From: Pseudoflavonifractor sp964504285
GTDB taxonomy: Bacteria > Bacillota > Clostridia > Oscillospirales > Oscillospiraceae
Length of the DNA stretch: 64,000 nt
Assembly: GCA_964504285.1 (NCBI GenBank)
Contig: CAZDDZ010000001.1
Span: 1-64,000 of the forward strand
Direction: 5' to 3'
A program made the position numbers and the translations under genes. Positions 53,833-61,037 of this stretch are shown in pieces; position 1 is the stretch's first letter, and each line of letters begins with the position of its first letter. The notes beneath the pieces were generated by a model, which saw nothing but the letters and a program-made list of their open reading frames with translations, did no database searches and was not told the origin of the DNA.

Positions 53833-55707
53833 TCAAGTCTGCATCTGCGGTTCCTTTAACCTGCGCCAAAGGGTGGAGCGGTTGATTTGCAGTATTTCGC
53901 AGGTTTTTTGAATGTTTCCTCCCGTCTGCTGATAAATTTCCCTGATGTACCAATCCTCCATAGCGCGCAGGTCAACAGCCTGGTTTGCCCGCAGGTGGGG
54001 GAAAGGGGAGGCAGTAGGGTGGTTCCCCTCCCAAAGCCCCTCCAGAGAGGCGGTGATGACGCACCGTTCCATAAGTCCCTCCAGCTCCCTGATATTGCCC
54101 TCATAGCTGCGCCCGAGCAGAAGGGTCTCGGCCTCCGGTGTAAGAGTAAGGGGGGCAACGGTATACTTTTCGGCGTATTTTTCGATAAAGTACCGGGCCA
54201 GAGGTAAAATGTCCTCCCGCCGCTGGTCTAGGGGGGGAATCCGCAGGGAAAGAACATTGATTCGGTAGTACAAATCCTTTCGGAACTTGCCCTCCTGCAT
54301 CTCTCGCTTCAGGTACTTGTTGGAGGCGGTAATAATTTTCACGTCCACAGGAATAATCTTATCGCCGCCCACCCGCATAACCTGCTTCTCCTGGAGAACA
54401 CGGAGCAGACGACCTTGAAGCTCCATGGGTATTTCACTGATTTCGTCCAAAAACAGGGTGCCGTTGTGGGCCAGCTCAAATACACCGGGCTTGCCCTTGC
54501 GCTTTGCACCGGTAAAGGAGCCCTCGTCATAGCCAAAAAACTCACTTTCGATCAGTGAGGGAGCAATGGCGGCGCAGTTGATGGCCACAAAGGGACCGCT
54601 TCGACGGCTGCTGCTGTTGTGCATACTCTGGCAAAAAAGTTCCTTTCCCACGCCGGAAGCACCGCAGATATGAACCGGCGTGTCATACTGGGCGTATTTT
54701 TCGGCTGTTTTGATGCAGTCGGCAATTTTGGTGCTGACGTGCACAATGTCGTCAAAGGTGTACCGTGCCACAAAGCCCTTCTCGTTCATGGAGCGGCGGA
54801 TGGTCTGCTCCATGCTTTGCACCTCAGCCACCTCCTGAAAGGTAGCCACCGCGCCCTTTACCTCGCCATCCACCAGGATGGGTACCCGGTTGGTAATAAT
54901 CTTTGCGTCGTGGACGGTTTGCAGTGCGCCCAGCTCTGACTTTCCGGTTTGCAAGATTTCAGGCAGGCGGGTGCTCGATACCACGTTAGAGATGGTCTGG
55001 CCCAGCGCCCGCTCCCGGGGCACACGGAATACCTTCTGCGCGGTATGATTGTACACCGTAATCTTTTCGTTCTCGTCAATGGCGATAATACCGTCATGGA
55101 CGAAATCGGTGATGGTGGCAATTTGCTGTGCCCGGCGCTTTTCTTCCATGGTAGCGCGATAGATACGCCGTGCCTCCTGAATGGCGGTGTGAATAGACTC
55201 CTTTTGAGACTGGATGAGAATACCGTTGCAGTTAAGTTCACGAATGACCCGGGTAATATTGGCGTCCCCGATGTAGGTAGTAATTCCTCTGCGCTTATGT
55301 TCCTCAATGACGGCATGGGTGTCGCTCTCCCGCTTGAGCTCTACCTTTACCACCGGGTTGGGCAGCAGCTTACGCAGCAGGTCATAGCCGTACACCACAT
55401 TGGTGTAACCGACAACACCAATGGTTTCGTTGGGATCATCCAGCTTTTCAAAGCTGCGAAGAATGTCGTAGGCGGTAACTTTAATTTCCACAGCGGGTAC
55501 CTGAAAAGCTTCCTTAACCAGTTGGTAGGTACCGCCGCGGGTGACAATCAGTTCGGCGCCCTGGGCAATAGCCTTTCGAGCCACCTCAACACCCTCACTC
55601 ATGCTGCCCGGAAGTACCTCTACATTGTGATAGCCCTGCTCCCGAATAATTTCCTCTGCCTTTTCCCACATGTCCTGCAACGGTGTCAACACAACAATGG
55701 GCTTCAT
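53833..55707 (-). CDS. PrpR-type sigma-54-dependent transcription activator
   Basis: A 624-residue enhancer-binding protein: a PrpR_N sensory domain at about 1-180; a PAS domain at about 195-300 (DGIIAIDENEKITVYN); an AAA+ domain with Walker A GASGVGKE at 349-356, the sigma-54 contact loop GSFTGA at 396-401 (Ala to Ser variant of GAFTGA), and Walker B GTLFLDEI at 416-423; and a C-terminal Fis-type helix-turn-helix (IQKTCEILQINRSTLWRRL). The ATG at 55707 has AAGGGGG upstream; the frame continues to 55758 through its promoter. It must act on the sigma-54 promoter at 53723-53738. A copy of the presumed binding motif overlaps its own promoter, suggesting autoregulation. Confidence 0.92.
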   Translation of the reverse strand: MKPIVVLTPLQDMWEKAEEIIREQGYHNVEVLPGSMSEGVEVARKAIAQGAELIVTRGGTYQLVKEAFQVPAVEIKVTAYDILRSFEKLDDPNETIGVVGYTNVVYGYDLLRKLLPNPVVKVELKRESDTHAVIEEHKRRGITTYIGDANITRVIRELNCNGILIQSQKESIHTAIQEARRIYRATMEEKRRAQQIATITDFVHDGIIAIDENEKITVYNHTAQKVFRVPRERALGQTISNVVSSTRLPEILQTGKSELGALQTVHDAKIITNRVPILVDGEVKGAVATFQEVAEVQSMEQTIRRSMNEKGFVARYTFDDIVHVSTKIADCIKTAEKYAQYDTPVHICGASGVGKELFCQSMHNSSSRRSGPFVAINCAAIAPSLIESEFFGYDEGSFTGAKRKGKPGVFELAHNGTLFLDEISEIPMELQGRLLRVLQEKQVMRVGGDKIIPVDVKIITASNKYLKREMQEGKFRKDLYYRINVLSLRIPPLDQRREDILPLARYFIEKYAEKYTVAPLTLTPEAETLLLGRSYEGNIRELEGLMERCVITASLEGLWEGNHPTASPFPHLRANQAVDLRAMEDWYIREIYQQTGGNIQKTCEILQINRSTLWRRLKEPQMQT

Positions 55708-55736
55708 GAAACGGCCCCCTTTTTTATAATGAAGCC

Positions 55737-55765
55737 ATTGTATCACGAAATGTTGCATTTTGCGA
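55737..55765 (-). promoter_or_regulatory. promoter of the sigma-54 activator gene
   Basis: On the minus strand, an extended -10 TGATACAAT (complement of 55737-55745) with TCGCAA 17 bp upstream (55760-55765). The start would lie near 55730, about 23 nt before the ATG. Confidence 0.5.
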
Positions 55766-55767
55766 CA
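55751..55767. promoter_or_regulatory. candidate autoregulatory operator
   Basis: TGTTGCA-TTT-TGCGACA, a 17-bp near-palindrome with the same half-element and N3 spacing as the two arms of the activator site at 53791-53826. It overlaps the -35 region of the activator's own promoter, where binding would repress. Confidence 0.55.
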
Positions 55768-55801
55768 AGAAAAATTCGGATAGTTTGCTAAGCCCTTTAC
55801 A

Positions 55802-55842
55802 CAAAAACAGGGCCGGTATCTGCTGTGCAGATGCCGGCCCCT
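55802..55842 (-). terminator. intrinsic terminator of the Na/Pi transporter gene
   Basis: A 14-bp stem with one G-T pair (55810-55823 with 55827-55840, loop of 3). On the minus strand it is followed by TGTTTTTGTG. It begins about 10 bp beyond the transporter stop codon. Confidence 0.85.
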
Positions 55843-55850
55843 TGCGTAAA

Positions 55851-57494
55851 TTATACGGACACACCTGCCGCGGCATACTCTTCGGCAATATTAAGAGCGT
55901 GGTCGCCGATGCGCTCGAAGTCGGTGAGCAGTTCGGAGAAGAGGATACAGGCCTCGCCCGAGCAAGCGCCGCTTTTCATGCGCTCAATTTGGTTTTGGCG
56001 GAAGGTGTCGGTCATGTCGTCAATGCGCTGCTCCAGCGTTTCCACGTCGGTAAGCAGCTTAACGGGGGTAGTATCGGGGGCAGACAGCGCATCCAACGCC
56101 TCCAGACAGACCGCGCGCATGTCTACCAGCTCCTGCCGGGCAGAGTCAGAGAAGGTAATGTCTGCCGTCTGCATAAGCTTGGTGTACTCGGCAATATTCA
56201 TGGCGTGGTCGCCGATGCGCTCGATATTACCGGTAATTTTAAAGAAAGAGGAGACGGCGGCCGAGTCCTGCTCGTTGGTTTCGTGAGCAATAACCTTGGA
56301 AATGTACTGAGAAATTTCCTTGTTGAGGTAATCTAAATAAGCCTCGGTTTCCTCAATTTGGGGCAGGGCGCTGGGGTCTGCGGCCAACACAGCGTCAAAG
56401 GCACGGCTGATGTTGTCCTTAGCTTTGCAAAGCATACGCACAACTTCCTGCCGGAGCTGGGTCAGGTAGATGGCTGACATACCGATGGCAATGGAGCGAT
56501 CCTTGTTAATTTTCAGGGGGGTAAGATAGGCAAGGTGCTGTCCCGCCTCGTGCTCCTGCTTGCGTTCGGGCAGAATGTGCATTGCCAGTTTTACCAGCTC
56601 GCCGCCAATGGGGAGGAGGAGAACTGTGGTAACAATATTAAAGAGAGTATGCATATTGGCAATTTGGGCAGCGGGGTTGGCTGTAAAGCTCTGTATAAAC
56701 GGAACAAGGGGGGTGGTAATGCAGACAATGGTAAATAGGATGGTGCCGAAGACGTTGAAAAGCAGGTGAATAATGGTGGCTCGTTTGGCATTGCGGCTGG
56801 TACCGATACAGGCCAGGACAGCGGTGATGCAGGTGCCGATATTTTGGCCGAACAGCACGAACACAGCGCTGTCCAGTCCAATAACGCCGCTGACCGCCAA
56901 CGCCTGGAGAATACCCACCGAGGCGGAGGAGGACTGAATGACGGCGGTAAAGAGCGCACCCGCCGTGATGCCGATCAGGGGGTTTGAGAAGGTGGAGAGG
57001 ATATTGACAAAGGCCTCCATCTCACGCAGGGGCTTCATGGCCCCGCTCATCATGCTCATACCAATGAACAATACGCCCAGGCCGGCCAAAATGCTGCCGT
57101 AATGATGAATCTTGGGATTTTTTAAAAAGACAATCATAACAACGCCGATAAAGGCAAACAGCGGAGCCAGCACACCAACGTCCAGCGCAATGAGCTGACC
57201 GGTGATGGTAGTGCCGATATTGGCGCCCATAATAATCCAAACCGCCTGCCGCAGGGTCATCATGCCGGAGTTGACAAAGCCCACCACCATGACCGTGGTC
57301 GCAGAGGAAGACTGAATGACCGCCGTAATAACAGCGCCGACAGCCACGCCCAGAAAACGGTTGGAGGTGAGCTTTTCCAAAATAGACTTCATACGGTTGC
57401 CTGCGGCAGCCTCCAGGCCGGAACTCATCATCTGCATCCCGTACAGAAAGAGGGCCAGACCGCCCAACAAGCTAAGAACATCAGAAATTTTCAA
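55851..57494 (-). CDS. Na/Pi cotransporter family protein with PhoU-like tail
   Basis: A 547-residue membrane protein. The N-terminal part (about 1-310) has the two inverted Na_Pi_cotrans repeats with QSSSATTVMVVGFVNSGMM near 61 and QSSSASVGILQALAVSG near 187, the QSSS transport motifs, plus GANIGTTITGQ. The C-terminal part (about 340-540) is a PhoU-like helical domain containing two IERIGDHAMNIAEY/FERIGDHALNIAEE motifs. This matches the YjbB/NptA-type phosphate exporter or uptake family. It is a single-gene unit with its own terminator. No pho box was identified. Confidence 0.92.
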   Translation of the reverse strand: MKISDVLSLLGGLALFLYGMQMMSSGLEAAAGNRMKSILEKLTSNRFLGVAVGAVITAVIQSSSATTVMVVGFVNSGMMTLRQAVWIIMGANIGTTITGQLIALDVGVLAPLFAFIGVVMIVFLKNPKIHHYGSILAGLGVLFIGMSMMSGAMKPLREMEAFVNILSTFSNPLIGITAGALFTAVIQSSSASVGILQALAVSGVIGLDSAVFVLFGQNIGTCITAVLACIGTSRNAKRATIIHLLFNVFGTILFTIVCITTPLVPFIQSFTANPAAQIANMHTLFNIVTTVLLLPIGGELVKLAMHILPERKQEHEAGQHLAYLTPLKINKDRSIAIGMSAIYLTQLRQEVVRMLCKAKDNISRAFDAVLAADPSALPQIEETEAYLDYLNKEISQYISKVIAHETNEQDSAAVSSFFKITGNIERIGDHAMNIAEYTKLMQTADITFSDSARQELVDMRAVCLEALDALSAPDTTPVKLLTDVETLEQRIDDMTDTFRQNQIERMKSGACSGEACILFSELLTDFERIGDHALNIAEEYAAAGVSV

Positions 57495-57616
57495 TCTTTT
57501 TCCGCTCCCTATGTAAAATCTCTACACATTATCACATCTGGAGTATATAGAAGTAAAAATGCAACGTCAATAGACTTTACAAGAACTTTACAAACCAATG
57601 TAAAGGCTGGCTTTCC

Positions 57617-57646
57617 TTGACAGGCTCCTGTCATTTAGCGTATGAT
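57617..57646 (+). promoter_or_regulatory. sigma-A promoter of the DUF3048 gene
   Basis: A perfect TTGACA at 57617-57622, an 18-bp spacer, then TATGAT at 57641-57646. The start would be near 57653, just ahead of the GGAGG at 57663-57667. The rest of the spacer between the divergent genes (57495-57616) holds nothing else I can name. Confidence 0.8.
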
Positions 57647-57675
57647 GGAAAAAATCCGCAACGGAGGACTTGCTT

Positions 57676-58797
57676 ATGAAAACAAGACGGTTGCTGCCCC
57701 TTTGCCTGACACTGGCACTGCTTCTTTCCGCCTGCGGGAAACCGGGAGTAGAAGTAACCACCGAACCAACTCAGACCCCCGTCCCGACGATTACGGTGAC
57801 ACCGGAACCCACACCGGTTCCGACTGCGGAGCCTGAACCAACCGGACCTGCAAACCCGCTTACAGGTTTGCGTATGGAGGATGGGGATCCTCTCAAGCGC
57901 CCGGTGGCAATTATGCTCAATAATTTAAAAGAGGCTCTGCCTCAGCAGGGACAAAGCGAGGCGGACATGATCTATGAATGTCTGGAAGAGGGCGGCATTA
58001 CCCGTATGCTGGGCCTTTATCAGTCGGTAAAGGACGTGGGAACCGTGGGCTCCATTCGTTCGGCCCGCAGCTACTTTCTGGAACTGGCATTGGGGCATGA
58101 TGCCATTTTCATTCACGCAGGTGGCAGCGATGTGGCTGGGGTAGAGGATGCCTACGGCAAAATCAAGGAGTGGGGGGTTACCTCCCTGGACGGGGTGCGG
58201 GGACCCTATATGAGCAATAGCGTCCAAGGCGGCCTGATGTGGCGGGATCCGGGCCGCAGACAGACCATGAGCCGGGAACACACTGCAGTCACCACGGGGG
58301 AGATGATGGAAAAAACCATTTCCGGTCTCTCCATCCGGCAGGAGCATAAGGAGAACTGGAGTTACCAAATGGCCTTTGCTGCGGATGGAACTCCGGCGGC
58401 GGGAATGGAAGCGGCTATAATTAAGGTGCCCTTCTCCAACTATAAAACCGGCGTATTTACCTATGATTCGCAGCGTAAGCTCTACATGGTTGAGGAGTAC
58501 GGCAAGCCCTACATAGACGGTAACACCGGTGAGCAGGTGGGTGTTACCAATGTAATTATTGTCAAAGCCGCTCACGGCTATACAGGAGACTCCTATGGGC
58601 ATATTACCGTTGACTTAGGAAGCGGCGGCACGGGCTACTTTGCCTGCGGCGGTAAGCTCATTGACATCCGCTGGACAAAAGACCGCCCCAGCGGGCAATT
58701 TCTGTACACCGACTTGCAGGGCAGCCCTATTACCTTTGGACAGGGTAAAACCTATGTAAATATTATTCCTGATGACCGAACAGTAGAAATCAAATAA
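57676..58797 (+). CDS. DUF3048 (YerB-like) lipoprotein
   Basis: A 373-residue lipoprotein: signal peptide with lipobox LLLSAC, a Thr/Pro-rich spacer at about 25-60, then the two-part DUF3048 domain (NPLTGLRMEDGDPLKRPVAI near 62; MIYECLEEGGITRMLGLYQS near 98; VGSIRSARSYFLELAL near 124) and the C-terminal DUF3048_C region. The family is common in Bacilli and Clostridia and includes B. subtilis YerB; its biochemical role is not established. The ATG at 57676 has GGAGG 8 bp upstream; an in-frame TTG at 57670 is less likely. It is a single-gene unit with a strong promoter and a terminator. Confidence 0.9.
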   Translation: MKTRRLLPLCLTLALLLSACGKPGVEVTTEPTQTPVPTITVTPEPTPVPTAEPEPTGPANPLTGLRMEDGDPLKRPVAIMLNNLKEALPQQGQSEADMIYECLEEGGITRMLGLYQSVKDVGTVGSIRSARSYFLELALGHDAIFIHAGGSDVAGVEDAYGKIKEWGVTSLDGVRGPYMSNSVQGGLMWRDPGRRQTMSREHTAVTTGEMMEKTISGLSIRQEHKENWSYQMAFAADGTPAAGMEAAIIKVPFSNYKTGVFTYDSQRKLYMVEEYGKPYIDGNTGEQVGVTNVIIVKAAHGYTGDSYGHITVDLGSGGTGYFACGGKLIDIRWTKDRPSGQFLYTDLQGSPITFGQGKTYVNIIPDDRTVEIK

Positions 58798-58850
58798 GCA
58801 AAAGGCGCTGCGGCACTTAAACAGCCCCGGCAAAAACGGCCAATAAACAA

Positions 58851-58898
58851 ACACCCCCCTGATGTAGGAAAATAAAACTACATCAGGGGGGTGTTTTA
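58851..58898. terminator. bidirectional terminator between convergent genes
   Basis: A perfect 17-bp stem (58851-58867 with 58878-58894, core CCCCCCTGATGTAG), a 10-base loop, AAACA on the left and TTTT on the right. It serves the DUF3048 gene and the convergent amidase gene. Confidence 0.88.
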
Positions 58899-58952
58899 TA
58901 AAAAACAGAAGGGTAAAAATTGAAAATGCACAAGAGCAAATGGCATACATTT

Positions 58953-60428
58953 TTATCCCAATGCCTTTAAATACGCCGTCAGGCCGTCGGCCACTCCTTG
59001 CATGAGCTTGTCCTGATAAGTCTTGTCGGCCAAACGCATAAGCTCTTCGTGGTTGGTCATAAAGCCGGTTTCAATGAGTACGGCACACATCTTGGTTTCA
59101 CGGAGCACCACAAAATCGTCCTTTAAAACGCCCCTGTCAATGCCACCGGTGGCCTTAGCCATATAGGGCTGAAGAGTTTCGGCCAGTCTGCGTCCCCGGT
59201 TGCTGGAGGGATGGTAGTAAGTAAAAATACCCTGAAAATCCCGATTGGTGGCCGAAGCGTTGCAGTGAACGGAGATAAAAAGGTCAGCCTCGGCAGCATT
59301 GGCAATGTCGGCTCGCTCATAGAGGTTCATATAAATGTCGGTAGAACGGGTCATAATCACGTTGTAGCCCATGGCTAGGAGTTTCTTTTCCAACATCTTG
59401 GACATGGAGAGGGTCAAATCCTTCTCCATAATGTCCTCGTATACGGCACCTGATTTATTGCCGCCGTGACCTGCGTCTACCACGATGGTCTTTTTGCTGG
59501 GGTCCAAAGTGGGTAGCTCCGGTGTGGGCAAATCCTCGCGGTCGTCATCGGTGAGGAAGGTGGTAATGAGAATACCCTCCTCCTTTTGTTCTACCTTAGC
59601 GTTTTTCTCCAAGGTCAGGCCCTCCCGTAAATCCAGCACCACCCGTACGGTTTTGCTGTACTCGGGATAGAGGTTGTCGGCGTGCTGGGCATAGCGCACC
59701 GTGGTAATCAAGTCATTGTCCACTGTAATGGTGCCGGGGAAACCGGCGGCAAGCTCGGCTTCCATAATATCCACTACAATTTTGCCCCCAAAGTCGGCAG
59801 TCTGGAATACCGGGGAGCGGTCGGTGGCAATGAGGACGGTTTGAGCGTCGTGGTCGGCGTTTACCCGGGTAATTTGGGTGGTGGTTACAGAGGGGCGGGT
59901 GATGCCCGCGGTATAGCTCTCCTGATCCCAGCTTACCTGAGCGCCCAACTGCTCGGCAACAAAGCGGAGGGGCACCATGGTGCGGCCGTTGTTACTGCCC
60001 TGAAAAGCTAAGGCGCAGGCGGGAACCCCGTCGGGCAGAGGAGTTTCCGTACCGTTGACCATGGCCTTGTCAGAGCCCAGCGCAAGTACAATGGTGGTGG
60101 TACCCTTGCGCAAAATAGCCTGGCGGTTTTCTTGGGACCACAGCACAGTAGCCCCTAAAGCCTCACCTACGGCCCGGAAGGGTACCAGCGTGCGGCCGAA
60201 ACCATTAATGCTTTGCACCACAGCGGGAATATCGTCTGTAAGGTTCATCGGCTTGCCATCTATGGTGAGGGTTACGGCAGAGACCGTTATATTACTATAC
60301 TTACCCGTCCTTTCGTCATAAAGCCGCAAATCCAAATCACCGTTGGGTCCGGCGGCCAAGGCCGGAAGATAATACGCAAACATAGCAAACAAAAGCGCAA
60401 ATGCGCTCAATTTTTTTATAAACCTCAT
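58953..60428 (-). CDS. N-acetylmuramoyl-L-alanine amidase with stalk and AMIN domain
   Basis: A 491-residue exported cell-wall hydrolase: signal peptide (1-26); two copper-amine-oxidase-N (stalk) modules at about 45-175 (LVPFRAVGEALGA, MVPLRFVAEQLGA); an AMIN-like domain at about 185-295; and a C-terminal Amidase_3 domain at about 312-490. Zinc and catalytic residues are visible: His321 (VDAGHGG), Glu335 (EKDLTL), His388 (SVHCNA) and Glu453 (LIETGF). It cleaves the amide bond between N-acetylmuramic acid and the stem peptide. AAGGGGCC precedes the ATG. It is a single-gene unit that converges on the DUF3048 gene. Confidence 0.93.
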   Translation of the reverse strand: MRFIKKLSAFALLFAMFAYYLPALAAGPNGDLDLRLYDERTGKYSNITVSAVTLTIDGKPMNLTDDIPAVVQSINGFGRTLVPFRAVGEALGATVLWSQENRQAILRKGTTTIVLALGSDKAMVNGTETPLPDGVPACALAFQGSNNGRTMVPLRFVAEQLGAQVSWDQESYTAGITRPSVTTTQITRVNADHDAQTVLIATDRSPVFQTADFGGKIVVDIMEAELAAGFPGTITVDNDLITTVRYAQHADNLYPEYSKTVRVVLDLREGLTLEKNAKVEQKEEGILITTFLTDDDREDLPTPELPTLDPSKKTIVVDAGHGGNKSGAVYEDIMEKDLTLSMSKMLEKKLLAMGYNVIMTRSTDIYMNLYERADIANAAEADLFISVHCNASATNRDFQGIFTYYHPSSNRGRRLAETLQPYMAKATGGIDRGVLKDDFVVLRETKMCAVLIETGFMTNHEELMRLADKTYQDKLMQGVADGLTAYLKALG

Positions 60429-60520
60429 GGATTAGGCCCCTTAAAACAGCATTTTACATAATTGTACTTGATGACCGTCCTTTCGTCAATGGATTGCCGC
60501 AAAATTAGTTGACATAAAAT

Positions 60521-60927
60521 ATGGAAGAAGCGCGGAGCGCCCGGAGCAGGAGACTAAGACCCGGAGCGAAGCGAAAATTGGTAGGCCGCCGTGTGGCCGG
60601 ACAAATTTTGCGCAGTCGCAGGGGCTTAGACTCCGTTGCAGAGGGAGCGAAGCGTGACATGGAAGAAGCGCAGAGCGCCCGGAGCAGGAGACTAAGACCC
60701 GGAGCGAAGCGAAAATTGGCAGGCCGCCGTGTGGCCGGACAAATTTTGCGCAGTCGCAGGGGCTTAGACTCCGTTNNNNNNNNNNNNNNNNNNNNNNNNN
60801 NNNNNNNNNNNNNNNNNNNNNNNNNNNNNNNNNNNNNNNNNNNNNNNNNNNNNNNNNNNNNNNNNNNNNNNNNNNGCAGAGGGAGCGAAGCGTGACATGG
60901 AAGAAGCGCGGAGCGCCCGGAGCAGGG
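60521..60927. repeat. 138-bp tandem repeat interrupted by an assembly gap
   Basis: Copy 1 is 60521-60658; copy 2 starts at 60659 and is interrupted at 60776. After the gap the same copy resumes exactly where it stopped and a third, partial copy begins at 60897. Copies 1 and 2 differ at two positions (CGCGGAGC/CGCAGAGC, TTGGTAGG/TTGGCAGG). The unit contains two GGAGCGAAGCG segments. It lies between the divergent amidase and hydratase genes. True copy number is unknown because of the gap. I see no coding function. Confidence 0.9.
60776..60875. other. assembly gap (100 N)
   Basis: Exactly 100 undetermined bases inside the 138-bp tandem repeat. The flanking sequences are contiguous within one repeat unit, so 100 is probably a placeholder length at a contig join. 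Confidence 0.98.
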
Positions 60928-60977
60928 GCTGGAGGAAGCAGTGAAAGCAGAGGAGGGATTCACTTATCCGCTACTAC

Positions 60978-61006
60978 TTGTGTTTACCACAGTAATTTGA
61001 TATAAT
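60978..61006 (+). promoter_or_regulatory. promoter of the hydratase gene
   Basis: An extended -10 TGATATAAT (60998-61006) with TTGTGT 17 bp upstream of TATAAT (60978-60983). It lies about 30 bp before the hydratase start codon, directly downstream of the tandem repeat. Confidence 0.7.
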
Positions 61007-61037
61007 ATTTACTATATAAAAATATGGAGGTACTTCC

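Noticed and set aside
60505..60963. Open frames running through the 138-bp tandem repeat and the gap
   Set aside because: The unit is a multiple of three (46 codons), so frames stay open by arithmetic; they cross undetermined bases and lack start signals.
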